64,000 bases of DNA, taken from positions 2,973,092 to 3,037,091 of the forward strand of contig NZ_LT968776.1 in NCBI RefSeq assembly GCF_900240975.1. Direction: 5' to 3'. Both the position numbers and the translations under genes were made by a program. The notes below the pieces were generated by a model, which worked only from the letters and a program-made list of their open reading frames with translations, did not search any database and had not been told where the DNA came from. Origin of the DNA: Mycobacterium sp. 4858 (lineage in GTDB: Bacteria > Actinomycetota > Actinomycetes > Mycobacteriales > Mycobacteriaceae). This document shows positions 7,974-17,524 of the stretch, in pieces; position 1 is the first letter of the stretch; each line of letters begins with the position of its first letter.

Positions 7974-10120
7974 CCGAAGCGCGCGCCGATGCAGCGCCCC
8001 GCGGGCGGGAAGTGCTTCCAGTGCCACCCGTCGCCAAGCGGCACGACACCAGACGCGAGCATCACGGCGACGTCTTCGTCGACCCCTACGAATGGCTGCG
8101 CGACAAGTCCGACCCCGAAGTCATCGCCTACCTCGAGGCGGAAAACGGCTACGTCGACCAGATGACGGCCGATCTCGAGCCGTTGCGGCAGAAGATCTTC
8201 GATGAGATCAAGGCGCGTACCAAGGAGACCGACCTGTCGGTGCCGACGCGGCAGGGCGACTGGTGGTATTACGCTCGCACTTTCGAAGGAAAGCAGTACC
8301 GGGTCCAATGCCGTTGCCCGATAGCCGGTCCCGATGACTGGGATCCGCCGGCCTTGGAGGAGGACACCGAGATTCCCGGCGAGCAGGTCCTGCTCGACTC
8401 CAACGCCGAGGCGCATGGCCATGAGTTCTTCGCACTCGGTGCCGCCACCGTCAGCCTCGATGGGAACCTGCTGGCGTATTCGGTCGACGTCGTCGGCGAC
8501 GAACGCTACACGCTGCGGTTCAAGGACCTGCGCACCGGCGAGCTGTATCGCGACGAGATCCCCGACATCGGGGCGGGAGCGACATGGGCGGCCGACAACC
8601 GCACCGTCTACTACCTGACCCTGGATGCTGCCCACCGCCCCGACAAGGTCTGGCGCTACCGCGTTGGCTCCGGTGAGCCGGCGGAGCTGGTGTATCACGA
8701 GGCCGACGAACGGTTTTGGCTTGGCGTGGGGCTGACCCGCAGCGAGGCCTACATCTTCATCGCATCGGGCTCGTCCATCACCTCCGAGTACCGGTATGCC
8801 GATGCCGCCGATCCGCATGCCCGGTTCACCGTGGTGCTGCCACGGCGCGAGGGCGTCGAGTACTCGGTCGAGCACGCGGTGGTCGGCGGGCAGGACAGGT
8901 TCCTGATCCTGCACAACCAGGGCGCGGTGAACTTCATGCTGGCCGAGGCGCCGGTCGACGACCCGACCCGGCAGCGAACGCTGATCGGCCACCGCGACGA
9001 TGTGCGGCTCGACGGGGTGGATGCCTTCGCCGGCCATCTGGTGGTCAGCTACCGGCGAGAGGCGCTGCCGCGGCTGCAGGTATGGGACATCGAACCCGAG
9101 GGCCGATTCGGTGAACCCGAGGAGATCGCGTTCGACTCCGAGTTGATGTCGGCCGGTACGGCCGGCAACCCGAGCTGGGATGCGCCCAAGCTGCGGATCA
9201 GGGCGGGGTCGTTGGTCGTTCCGGCGCGGGTGTACGACGTCGACTTCGCCACCGGCGAACGTACCTTGCTGCGCGAGCAACCCGTGCTCGGTGGTTACCG
9301 CATCGCCGACTACGTGGAGCGGCGTGACTGGGCGCTTGCCGACGACGGCGCCCGAATCCCGGTGTCCATCGTGCACCGCGCCGGCATCGAATCTCCGGCG
9401 CTGGCCTTGCTTTACGGATACGGCGCCTACGAGATGTGCATCGATCCCAGCTTTTCCATCGCACGGTTGTCGCTGCTGGACCGCGGCATGGTGTTCGCCA
9501 TCGCCCATGTCCGCGGTGGCGGTGAGATGGGTCGGCCGTGGTACGAACACGGCAAGCTGCTGGAGAAGAAGAACACCTTCACCGACTTCGTCGCGGTGGC
9601 AAGGCACTTGGTCGACACGGGGGTCACGAGGCCCCAGCAACTGGTGGCGTTGGGCGGCAGCGCGGGCGGCCTGCTGATGGGGGCGGTCGCCAACCTGGCG
9701 CCGGATCTGTTCGCCGGGATCCTCGCGCAGGTCCCATTCGTCGACCCGCTGACCACCATCCTGGATCCCTCGTTGCCGCTGACCGTCACCGAATGGGACG
9801 AATGGGGAAACCCGTTGCAGGACAAGGACGTCTACGTCTACATGAAGTCCTATTCGCCTTATGAGAATGTCGAGACCAAGCGATATCCGGCCATTCTGGC
9901 GATGACTTCGCTGAACGACACCAGGGTCTACTACGTCGAGCCCGCCAAGTGGGTGGCGGCGTTGCGGCACGCCAACGGCAACGGCAGTCCGGTCCTGCTG
10001 AAGACCCAGATGAACGCCGGGCACGGCGGAGTCAGTGGTCGCTACAAGGCGTGGCAGGAAACCGCATTCCAGTACGCCTGGCTGCTAGCCGTCGCCTCCG
10101 GTCACCGCGATGGCGGCTGA
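7970..10120 (+). CDS. ptrB: S9 family oligopeptidase (oligopeptidase B type)
   Basis: 716 residues. An N-terminal seven-bladed propeller (about residues 60-420) is followed by an alpha/beta-hydrolase domain. Catalytic Ser is in GGSAGG (near 564), Asp in SLNDTRV (near 650) and His in NAGHGG (near 685). The family cuts short peptides, in oligopeptidase B after basic residues, in the cytosol. It overlaps purC by 4 bp. From memory, in M. tuberculosis H37Rv this gene is annotated as two pieces (Rv0781/Rv0782). Here it is one uninterrupted frame of normal family length, so this is the intact ancestral form. Confidence 0.92.
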   Translation: MTEARADAAPRGREVLPVPPVAKRHDTRREHHGDVFVDPYEWLRDKSDPEVIAYLEAENGYVDQMTADLEPLRQKIFDEIKARTKETDLSVPTRQGDWWYYARTFEGKQYRVQCRCPIAGPDDWDPPALEEDTEIPGEQVLLDSNAEAHGHEFFALGAATVSLDGNLLAYSVDVVGDERYTLRFKDLRTGELYRDEIPDIGAGATWAADNRTVYYLTLDAAHRPDKVWRYRVGSGEPAELVYHEADERFWLGVGLTRSEAYIFIASGSSITSEYRYADAADPHARFTVVLPRREGVEYSVEHAVVGGQDRFLILHNQGAVNFMLAEAPVDDPTRQRTLIGHRDDVRLDGVDAFAGHLVVSYRREALPRLQVWDIEPEGRFGEPEEIAFDSELMSAGTAGNPSWDAPKLRIRAGSLVVPARVYDVDFATGERTLLREQPVLGGYRIADYVERRDWALADDGARIPVSIVHRAGIESPALALLYGYGAYEMCIDPSFSIARLSLLDRGMVFAIAHVRGGGEMGRPWYEHGKLLEKKNTFTDFVAVARHLVDTGVTRPQQLVALGGSAGGLLMGAVANLAPDLFAGILAQVPFVDPLTTILDPSLPLTVTEWDEWGNPLQDKDVYVYMKSYSPYENVETKRYPAILAMTSLNDTRVYYVEPAKWVAALRHANGNGSPVLLKTQMNAGHGGVSGRYKAWQETAFQYAWLLAVASGHRDGG

Positions 10121-10137
10121 CACGGCGATTGCGGGGC

Positions 10138-11769
10138 TCACTCGCCGGCTACGTGGGCCGGCACCTTCTTCGGCAAGAACCACGCCGGGATCATCGTCAA
10201 CGCGACTAGCACGACAGCCAGCACGTAGACCACCGTGTACGCGTGGGAGAGGCTGTTCATGAGGTTGCTCGCGAAATCCGGGCTGGTCGTTAGCCGTGGA
10301 ATGGCGGACGGATCGACCGGCTGCCCGCGCCTGGCGGCCTCACCTTGCAGCTCCGCCAACTTGTTGGCGCTGGCGATGTACGCGTTGTGGTTGAACTGAT
10401 TGGTCAAGATCACCGCCATCAGGGCGGCTCCGATCGAGCCACCTATCTGTTGGTTGACGCTCATCAGCGTCGTCCCGCGGGCGATCTGCTGCGGCGCCAG
10501 GGATTGCATGAGCACCGCATTGAGCGGCGTCGTGGTGAAGCCGATGCCCAGGCCCATGACCGTCAACCCGGCCAGCAGCGTCGGTTGGTAGGCGGCCTGC
10601 CTGGCCACTCCGAAGGTGAATATGCCGAGGCCCGCGGCCATCAGCGCGAGGCCGACCACGACGATCTTGCCCGGCCCCCGTCGGTCCACGTAGGCCCCGC
10701 CGAGCGGCATGGTCACCAGGGCACCGACCCCTACCGGCACCATGTGCAGACCGGCCTGCATCGGGGTCTCGTGGAGCACCACCTGGAAATAGCTCGGGAC
10801 CAGCAGCCCGGCGCCCACGAAGGCGACGGCGAACACCAGCAACGTCACATTGACCTCTGTGACCACCCGGTTTCGGAAAAGCCTCAGGTCGATCAGCGGA
10901 TGATCCGCGCGATACCAGGCATGCCAGACGAACGCGACGATCAAGCCCAGCCCGAGGAGCGCCGGTATCAACACGTAGCGGTCGGCCACAGTGCCGCGGC
11001 CCGGGATGGACGACACGCCGATCAGGAACGCGGCCACGCCGGGCGACAGCAGCAGCACCCCGACGAAGTCGAAGGCCTCCGACGGGGACGAGCGGTCTTT
11101 GGCGAACATGATCGCCGCGAGAGTGAACGCGACGAGCCCGACCGGCAGGTTCACCAAAAAGATCCATTTCCAGCCGTACGTATCGATCAGCCAGCCGCCC
11201 AGAATCGGGCCACCGATAGGGCCGAGCAGAATCGGAAGGCCACCGATCGCCATCAGCCGACCGACGCGCTTCGGTCCGGCCTCGCGCGTCAAGATCACAA
11301 AGCTCAGCGGTAACAGCATGCCGCCGCCGATACCTTGGACCACGCGAAAGATGATGAGGGTCAGAATATTTGGTGCCAACGCGCACAGGAGCGAGCCCAG
11401 CGTGAACAGCAAGACCGAACCCATGAACAGCCGTTTGGTGCCGAAGCGGTCGGCTGCCCAACCCGTTACCGGGATCACCGTCGCAAAAGCGAGCATGTAG
11501 CCGGCGATTGTCCAGGAGACGATGGCCTGGGTGGAGCCGAATTGCGCGAGGAACGTGGGCTGCGCGACGAGCACGACGGTGTTGTCGAGGATCGCCATGA
11601 TGCAGGCCAGCCCGCACACCCCGGCGATGCGGAGCAGCGCAGCGTCCAGTTTGTCGGGAGACTCGCGTCTGTCCGTGTCCGCTCGCGCGGTTGAACCGGG
11701 GTGGCCCGCGGCATCGGAAGGGGCGGAATAGGCCTTCTGCATCGTGCTGCCGAGCATATCGAGTCCCAT
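10138..11769 (-). CDS. emrB: MFS multidrug exporter, DHA2/EmrB type (copy 1)
   Basis: 543 residues with about 14 hydrophobic helices, as in the DHA2 family of drug:proton antiporters. The MFS loop motif between helices 2 and 3 reads GWAADRFGTKR, and a motif C-like glycine-rich helix (GGPILGGWLIDTYGWKWIFLVN) is present. It acts in the plasma membrane. An alternative start is MLGSTMQ at 11757, which lines up with the N-terminus of its paralogue upstream. It lies in the same orientation directly downstream of that paralogue and matches Rv0783c. The substrate is unknown. Confidence 0.93.
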   Translation of the reverse strand: MGLDMLGSTMQKAYSAPSDAAGHPGSTARADTDRRESPDKLDAALLRIAGVCGLACIMAILDNTVVLVAQPTFLAQFGSTQAIVSWTIAGYMLAFATVIPVTGWAADRFGTKRLFMGSVLLFTLGSLLCALAPNILTLIIFRVVQGIGGGMLLPLSFVILTREAGPKRVGRLMAIGGLPILLGPIGGPILGGWLIDTYGWKWIFLVNLPVGLVAFTLAAIMFAKDRSSPSEAFDFVGVLLLSPGVAAFLIGVSSIPGRGTVADRYVLIPALLGLGLIVAFVWHAWYRADHPLIDLRLFRNRVVTEVNVTLLVFAVAFVGAGLLVPSYFQVVLHETPMQAGLHMVPVGVGALVTMPLGGAYVDRRGPGKIVVVGLALMAAGLGIFTFGVARQAAYQPTLLAGLTVMGLGIGFTTTPLNAVLMQSLAPQQIARGTTLMSVNQQIGGSIGAALMAVILTNQFNHNAYIASANKLAELQGEAARRGQPVDPSAIPRLTTSPDFASNLMNSLSHAYTVVYVLAVVLVALTMIPAWFLPKKVPAHVAGE

Positions 11770-11912
11770 ACCCGTCCGCGGAACCTTTTAGCCGTTTGAT
11801 TACACCGGCGCCTTTTTCTCGCTGGCCAGGCCGGTGACCGGTGGTCGCACGCTAAACGGCCGTCCGTCCAGATCCGGTACTGGAACGCCTTGACGCTGCC
11901 GTGCTGACGGAG

Positions 11913-13532
11913 CTATTCACCCACTGTTTGGCTCGCCGGCTTTTTCGGCAGAAACGACGCCGGAATGATCGTCGACACCACCAAAACCACCGCGATCACA
12001 AACACCGCCGTATAGGCGTGGGACAGGTCGTGCACCACGTTGGTCCAAAAACCGGTGCTCAGCGCCTGCCGCGGTATCGCGGACTGGTCGACCGGGACCC
12101 CGGTGACGGCTGCTTGCTGCCGCAACGCCGCGAGCTTGTTCGCGGCGACGATATTTTCACTTCGGTTGAACTGGTTGGTCAGGATCATCGACATCAGCGC
12201 GGTGCCCATCGACCCGCCGACCTGGTGGCTGACGCTCATCAGCGTCGTGCCCCGGGCGATCTGATGCGGGGCCAGCGCCTGCACAGACGCGACGGACAGC
12301 GGCATCATGGTGCATCCCATGCCGAGGCCCATGATCGTCAGGCCGATCAGCAAAGTGGGCAGGTAGTCGGCCTGCCGGGCGACGCCGAAGGCGAAGGTGC
12401 CCAGCCCGGCGGTGATCACCGCGATGCCGATCAGCAGGATCTTGCCGGGCCCCTGCCGGTCCACCAACGGCCCGGTCAGCCGCATGGTCAGCATGGCGCC
12501 CAGCCCCTGAGGAATCATGCGCAAACCCGCCTGCAAGGGGGTTTGGTGCAGCACCTGCTGGAAGTAGCTGGGCAGCAGTAGGCCGGCACCGAAGAAGGCG
12601 GTGGCGAATACCAGCATCGTCACGTTGGCATGGGTGAGTACCGGGTTGCGAAACAGCCGCAGATCGATCAGCGGGTGATCGGCGCGGCGCCAGGCATGCG
12701 CGACGAACGCCGCGATCAGCGTCAGGCCGATGGCCGCCGGTATCACGACGTGGCGGTCGGCGACGGTGCCGCAGCGCGGGATCGATGAGACCGCGAACAG
12801 AAACGTGGCCAGGCCCGGCGAGAGCAGCAGCACGCCGACGAGGTCGAAGGTCTCCGACCGCGCCGCGTGGTCCCTGGGAAAGATGATCGCCGCGAGCGCC
12901 ATGGTGAGGAGCCCGATCGGCAGGTTGATCAGGAAGATCCATCGCCAACTGGAGGTGTCGATGAGCCAGCCGCCCAGGATCGGGCCACCGATCGGGGCGA
13001 GCAGCATCGGGATGCTCAAGATCGACATCAAGCGTCCGAGCCGTCGTGGCCCCGCTTCCCTTGTCAAGATCATGAAGCTCAGGGGCAGCAGCATGCCGCC
13101 GCCGGCGCCTTGAGCCACTCGAAAGACGATGAGCTGCAAGATGTTTGCGGCCACCGCGCACAGTACGGAGCCCAGCGTGAAGGCGAGCACGGAGCCGATG
13201 AAAAGTCGCTTGGTGCCGAACCGGTCGGCCGCCCACCCGGTGATCGGTATCACGGTCGCCAACGCCAGCGTGTAGCCGGTCATCGTCCAGGCGACGACGG
13301 CCTGTGAGGACGTGAATTGGTCGATGAAGGTGCGCTGCGCGACGCTGACGACGGTGACGTCCACGATCGCCATCACGGTCGCCAGGATGCAGACGGCGGA
13401 AATCCGCAACAGGCCGGCGTCCAGTTTGTCCGGGTAGTCCCGCTCACCCGCGCCCGGCTGCGGGGCGGGATCGTAGGGTAGCGGGGTGTCGGCCGCTGCG
13501 TACGGGGCCTGATCCATGGCGTTGCTTAGCAT
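11913..13532 (-). CDS. MFS multidrug exporter, DHA2/EmrB type (copy 2)
   Basis: 539 residues, about 14 helices. It is collinear with copy 1 along its entire length: both have GWAADRFGTKRLF, a GGPILGGWLIDT helix, ADHPLIDLRLFRNPV and ARGTTLMSV, and both begin ML-S-MxxAY. It is plainly a tandem duplicate. The start at 13532 (MLSNAMDQ) is preferred over a 5' extension to 13796, which has Arg/Pro-rich non-family sequence and would run antisense through the divergent DUF2334 gene. The spacer to copy 1 is about 140 bp. The role is likely export of a toxic or signalling lipid or drug. Confidence 0.9.
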   Translation of the reverse strand: MLSNAMDQAPYAAADTPLPYDPAPQPGAGERDYPDKLDAGLLRISAVCILATVMAIVDVTVVSVAQRTFIDQFTSSQAVVAWTMTGYTLALATVIPITGWAADRFGTKRLFIGSVLAFTLGSVLCAVAANILQLIVFRVAQGAGGGMLLPLSFMILTREAGPRRLGRLMSILSIPMLLAPIGGPILGGWLIDTSSWRWIFLINLPIGLLTMALAAIIFPRDHAARSETFDLVGVLLLSPGLATFLFAVSSIPRCGTVADRHVVIPAAIGLTLIAAFVAHAWRRADHPLIDLRLFRNPVLTHANVTMLVFATAFFGAGLLLPSYFQQVLHQTPLQAGLRMIPQGLGAMLTMRLTGPLVDRQGPGKILLIGIAVITAGLGTFAFGVARQADYLPTLLIGLTIMGLGMGCTMMPLSVASVQALAPHQIARGTTLMSVSHQVGGSMGTALMSMILTNQFNRSENIVAANKLAALRQQAAVTGVPVDQSAIPRQALSTGFWTNVVHDLSHAYTAVFVIAVVLVVSTIIPASFLPKKPASQTVGE

Positions 13533-13678
13533 ATCGAACCGATCGGCCCCGGCGTCGCCCGCAAGCCCACTGCCGCGAGCCGCGCATGGGCGGGACCTGC
13601 GGAAGCGTGGTTTCGATATACGCCTGGCGTCTGCGTGTCCTTCACCATTCCGACACCTGAGATCGTCAAACTGCGGGT

Positions 13679-14383
13679 GTGGCTGGAAAATTGATCGTCT
13701 CGGTCTCGGGGATCGGGGAACGTACCCTGCCCGACGTGGAGGCGTTCTGCGCGCAAATGGATGCCCGCAACGTGCCGGTGTCGCTATTGGTGGCACCCCG
13801 CCTCAGTGGTGACTACCGACTCGACCGCGACCCCAGCACGGTCGAATGGCTGACCACCCGGCGTTCCGGCGGCGACGCCATCGTGCTGCACGGCTATGAC
13901 GACGCGGCCACGAAAAAGCGCCGCGGTGAGTTCGCCATTCTTCGGGCCCACGAGGCCAACCTGCGGCTGATGGCCGCCGACCGGGTGCTCGAGCATCTCG
14001 GCTTGCGCACCCGGCTTTTTGCCGCGCCTGGCTGGGTGGTGTCTCCGGGCGTCGTCAAGGCATTGCCCGACAACGGTTTTCGGATGCTCGCGGACCTGCA
14101 CGGCATCACCGACCTGGTCCGGCACGCCACCGTGCGCTCCCGCGTGCTGGGCATCGGCGAAGGCTTTCTCACCGAACCGTGGTGGTGCCGGATGGTGGTG
14201 CTGTCCGCCGAGCGAATCGCCCGCCGCGGCGGCGTGGTACGGGTCGCCGTCGCCGCTCGTCATCTCCGTAAGCCGGGCCCGCTGCAGGCGATGGTGGACG
14301 CCGTCGACCTGTCGTTGATGCACGGCTGCGAACCGACGGTCTACCGCTGGCGGCGCGACAAAGCGATCCTCGACGCGGCCTGA
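13679..14383 (+). CDS. DUF2334 / polysaccharide deacetylase-like protein
   Basis: 234 residues from a GTG. The sequence starts AGKLIVSVSGIGERTLPDVEAFCAQM and has VSLLVAPRLSGDYRLD, an acidic/His segment GGDAIVLHGYDD, and RTRLFAAPGWVVSPGVVKAL. This pattern belongs to the DUF2334 branch of the NodB-like deacetylase fold. The HGYDD could form part of a metal site, but the canonical HxxxH motif is not obvious, so catalysis is uncertain. Divergent from the MFS pair. It matches Rv0784 by position. Confidence 0.82.
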   Translation: MAGKLIVSVSGIGERTLPDVEAFCAQMDARNVPVSLLVAPRLSGDYRLDRDPSTVEWLTTRRSGGDAIVLHGYDDAATKKRRGEFAILRAHEANLRLMAADRVLEHLGLRTRLFAAPGWVVSPGVVKALPDNGFRMLADLHGITDLVRHATVRSRVLGIGEGFLTEPWWCRMVVLSAERIARRGGVVRVAVAARHLRKPGPLQAMVDAVDLSLMHGCEPTVYRWRRDKAILDAA

Positions 14384-14417
14384 CCGAGCGCCGCCTCGAC
14401 CAGCCCGGCTCGGGCGC

Positions 14418-14423
14418 TACCCT
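14418..14423 (+). promoter_or_regulatory. leaderless -10 box of the FAD oxidoreductase gene
   Basis: TACCCT ends 8 nt before the ATG at 14432. No Shine-Dalgarno is visible. Confidence 0.45.
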
Positions 14424-14431
14424 GGTCCGAC

Positions 14432-16099
14432 ATGAGCGACTCTTCGGCCGCGGCGTTCGGTGCCGACGCCATCATCGTCGGGGCCGGACTCGCAGGGTTG
14501 GTGGCCGCGTGCGAGTTGGTGGACCGGGGCCTGCGGGTGGTGATCGTCGACCAGGAGAGCAGCGCCAACCTCGGCGGGCAGGCCTTCTGGTCCTTCGGCG
14601 GCCTGTTCTTCGTCGACAGCCCCGAGCAGCGCCGGCTGGGGATTCGCGACAGCCACGAACTCGCCCTGCAGGACTGGCTCGGCACGGCGGCGTTCGACCG
14701 CCCGGAAGACTACTGGCCACGCCAATGGGCGCACGCCTATGTCGATTTCGCGGCGGGGGAGAAACGCCGGTGGCTGCGTGACCGCGGCCTCAAGATTTTT
14801 CCGCTGGTGGGCTGGGCCGAACGTGGTGGGTATGACGCGCAGGGGCACGGCAATTCGGTGCCCCGCTTCCACATCACCTGGGGCACCGGGCCCGCCCTGG
14901 TTGAGACCTTCGCCCGCCAGCTTCGGGACCGCTCGACCGTGCGCTTCGCGCACCGCCACCAGGTCGACGAGTTGATCGTCGAAGGCGGTGCGGTGACCGG
15001 CGTTCGGGGCACGGTGCTGGAGCCCTCGGCCGCACCGCGGGGCGTGGCGTCGTCACGAACGCCGGTGGGGCAATTCGAGTTCCGGGCGGCAGCGGTGATC
15101 GTCACCAGCGGCGGCATCGGGGGCAACCACGAGCTGGTGCGCAAGAACTGGCCGAAGCGGATGGGCCGGATACCCGAGCAGTTGCTCAGCGGGGTGCCGG
15201 CTCACGTGGACGGCCGGATGATCGGCATCTCCCAGCGGGCCGGTGCGCGGGTGATCAACCCCGACCGGATGTGGCATTACACCGAGGGCATCACCAACTA
15301 CGACCCGATCTGGCCGCTGCACGGGATCCGCATCATTCCGGGGCCGTCGTCGCTGTGGCTCGACGCGGCCGGCAAGCGGTTGCCGGTGCCGCTTTACCCC
15401 GGTTTCGACACTTTGGGGACGCTGGAATACATCACCAAGTCCGGGTATGACTACACCTGGTTTGTGTTGAACGCCAAGATCATCGAGAAGGAATTCGCAC
15501 TCTCGGGGCAGGAGCAGAATCCCGATCTGACCGGGCAGAGTCTGCTCGAGCTAGTTCGAAACCGGGCGCGATCCGGGCCGCCCGGACCGGTACAGGCATT
15601 CGTCGACCGGGGAGTCGACTTCGTCAGCGCATACACGTTGCGGGAGTTGGTGACCGCGATGAACAAGCTACCCGGCGTCGCGCCGCTGGACTACGCCACG
15701 GTGGAGGCCGAGGTGACCGCCCGCGACCGCGAGGTTGCCAACAAGTTCAGCAAGGACGGCCAGATCACCGCGATCCGCGCCGCGCGCGGCTACCTGGGCG
15801 ACCGGCTGGGCCGGGTGGTGGCCCCGCACCGGCTGACCGATCCGAAGGCCGGGCCGATGATCGCGGTCAAGCTGCACATCCTGACGCGAAAGACGTTGGG
15901 CGGCATAGAAACCGATCTCGCGGCCCGCGTGCTGAAAGCCGACGGCACACCTCTGAACGGGCTGTACGCCGCTGGGGAGGTGGCCGGGTTCGGTGGGGGT
16001 GGCGTGCACGGTTATCGCGCGCTGGAAGGCACGTTCCTGGGTGGTTGCATCTTCTCGGGGCGCGCCGCAGGCCGCGGCGTCGCCGACGACATCGCCTAG
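14432..16099 (+). CDS. FAD-binding dehydrogenase of the flavocytochrome c / 3-ketosteroid dehydrogenase family
   Basis: 555 residues. The Rossmann dinucleotide motif GAGLAGLVAACELVDRG is at residues 16-33, followed by the acidic ribose-binding VIVDQES. The C-terminal FAD element reads LYAAGEVAGFGGGGVHGYRALEG. A long middle domain contains the substrate site, with Tyr, Arg and His residues conserved in FAD_binding_2 enzymes. It probably oxidises a hydrophobic or steroid-like substrate; the substrate is not identifiable. Equivalent to Rv0785 by order and length. Probably cytosolic. Confidence 0.9.
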   Translation: MSDSSAAAFGADAIIVGAGLAGLVAACELVDRGLRVVIVDQESSANLGGQAFWSFGGLFFVDSPEQRRLGIRDSHELALQDWLGTAAFDRPEDYWPRQWAHAYVDFAAGEKRRWLRDRGLKIFPLVGWAERGGYDAQGHGNSVPRFHITWGTGPALVETFARQLRDRSTVRFAHRHQVDELIVEGGAVTGVRGTVLEPSAAPRGVASSRTPVGQFEFRAAAVIVTSGGIGGNHELVRKNWPKRMGRIPEQLLSGVPAHVDGRMIGISQRAGARVINPDRMWHYTEGITNYDPIWPLHGIRIIPGPSSLWLDAAGKRLPVPLYPGFDTLGTLEYITKSGYDYTWFVLNAKIIEKEFALSGQEQNPDLTGQSLLELVRNRARSGPPGPVQAFVDRGVDFVSAYTLRELVTAMNKLPGVAPLDYATVEAEVTARDREVANKFSKDGQITAIRAARGYLGDRLGRVVAPHRLTDPKAGPMIAVKLHILTRKTLGGIETDLAARVLKADGTPLNGLYAAGEVAGFGGGGVHGYRALEGTFLGGCIFSGRAAGRGVADDIA

Positions 16100-16113
16100 C
16101 CTGACTGGGCGCC

Positions 16114-16752
16114 CTAGAAGGCGACCGCGTCCTCCTCGGGCAATACCTGGAAGTCGGTCGTGGTCATCTCGGTCAGCCGGCCGTAGTAGATGCCCCGCGC
16201 GTCCGGGGCGATGATGCCTTGATGAATGGGTACGGCACGCGCCGGTGCCACCGCGCGCAGGTAGTCGACGGCTTCGGAGATCTTCATCCATGGGGCGGCC
16301 GCGGGCGTCGCCAACACGTCTACCGGCTCGTCGGGCACGAACAGCGCGTCACCGGGGTGCATCAGCCGGGCGCGGTGATCACCATCGCCGACAAGGAACG
16401 AAATGTTTTCTATCACAGGGATTTCCGGGTGGATGACGGCATGTTTGCCGCCGACAGCACGCACCGTCAGCTCGCCGATCCGTAGCTCGTCGCCGACGTG
16501 CACCGCCTGGCACGGCGCGCCCAGCTGAGCCGTGGTCTGCGGATCGGCGTACAACGCGGCGTCCGGGTTGCCCTCCAGCAGCGCGGGCAGGCGGGTGACG
16601 TCGACGTGGTCGGGGTGCTGGTGGGTGATCAGAATGGCCGATAACCCCGTTATGCCCTCAAATCCGTGCGCAAAGGTTCCAGGGTCGAAGAGCACGCGGG
16701 TGTGGTCGAATTCCGCGAGTAGACAGGAATGGCCGAAATGCGTCAGTTGCAT
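16114..16752 (-). CDS. metallo-beta-lactamase-fold hydrolase
   Basis: 212 residues, starting MQLTHFGHSCLL. The zinc ligands THQHPDHVD (HxHxDH), GGKHAVI and the late HPGDALF and PIHQGI histidines are in place for a two-metal UlaG-like L-ascorbate-lactonase type fold. The substrate is unknown. A longer upstream reading exists, but only this ATG starts at the family N-terminus. Convergent with the FAD oxidoreductase, with 14 bp between stops. Divergent from the secreted-protein gene. Matches Rv0786c. Confidence 0.87.
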   Translation of the reverse strand: MQLTHFGHSCLLAEFDHTRVLFDPGTFAHGFEGITGLSAILITHQHPDHVDVTRLPALLEGNPDAALYADPQTTAQLGAPCQAVHVGDELRIGELTVRAVGGKHAVIHPEIPVIENISFLVGDGDHRARLMHPGDALFVPDEPVDVLATPAAAPWMKISEAVDYLRAVAPARAVPIHQGIIAPDARGIYYGRLTEMTTTDFQVLPEEDAVAF

Positions 16753-16779
16753 GATTACGATTGTGCTCTGACGGGGGTG

Positions 16780-17463
16780 ATGCCGATGCGGGTGATCCTG
16801 GCGACCATGATCGTGGTCGGTGGCCTCGCGGTGGCCTTCATCGTCGTAGTGCCCGCACATGCCGAGCCGCAGGCGTGCCCGCCCGTATGCGACCAGATTC
16901 CCGATTCCGCGTGGATCCAGCGCCGCGCCGTACCGCTGGACCCGGTCTACGGCTGGCCCGCCCTGGCGGGGCTGGCGGCGCAGGTGACCGGCGCGACGCC
17001 CGGCCCCCGCTTCCGGTTCGAGGAGCTGTGTGCCACGCCCCCGATACCCCGGGACCCGCGCGACTCGGCGGTCGCGGCACGCGCCACAGTGACCCACCCG
17101 GACGGGCAGTGGCAGCTGCAGGCTCAGGTCCTGCACTGGCGCGGCGACACGGCCAACGGTGGCGCTATCGCGGCGTCGGTGTTCAGCAACGCCGTTGCCG
17201 CGCTGCGCTCCTGTCAGCAGCGGGTGCCGGCGCAATCACCGTCGATCACCAGCGACGAAACCACCCGGATGGCCGCGGTGATCAGCGGACCGGCGGTCAT
17301 GCACACCTACCTGGTCGCCCACCCGGCCAGCAGCACGATCAGCGAGCTCACCCTCTGGTCGTCGGGCCCGCCGCAGGTCCCGTGGCCGTCGATGCCCGAC
17401 GACCCGGTGCTGAACGCCATGACCGCTCCCCTGTGTGAGGCCTACATTGCCTCGTGCCCGTAA
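16780..17463 (+). CDS. secreted hypothetical protein (Rv0787-like)
   Basis: About 227 residues. A Sec signal peptide (residues 3-28, MRVILATMIVVGGLAVAFIV then PAHA-EP) precedes a Cys-containing domain with QACPPVCDQIP, FEELCATPP, LRSCQQR and CEAYIASCP, consistent with disulfides outside the cell. No enzyme motif is seen. It lies just before purS-purQ on the same strand, as Rv0787 does. Starts at 16777 (GTG) and 16786 (ATG) are possible; I chose the ATG after GGGGG. Function unknown. Confidence 0.75.
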   Translation: MPMRVILATMIVVGGLAVAFIVVVPAHAEPQACPPVCDQIPDSAWIQRRAVPLDPVYGWPALAGLAAQVTGATPGPRFRFEELCATPPIPRDPRDSAVAARATVTHPDGQWQLQAQVLHWRGDTANGGAIAASVFSNAVAALRSCQQRVPAQSPSITSDETTRMAAVISGPAVMHTYLVAHPASSTISELTLWSSGPPQVPWPSMPDDPVLNAMTAPLCEAYIASCP

Positions 17464-17524
17464 CGGTCGAGCTGCTCCTTCGCCGGTAGAGTTGGCGCCG
17501 AAACAGACCTGAGGAGGAGCGCCG

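Noticed and set aside
11770..11912. Possible short coding remnant between the two MFS genes (reverse strand reads VPDLDGRPFSVRPPVTGL before a stop)
   Set aside because: Only about 30 codons, no start, no family recognised; spacer left unassigned.
13533..13796. N-terminal extension of the second MFS exporter
   Set aside because: Arg/Pro-rich, no similarity to copy 1, and antisense to the real DUF2334 gene.
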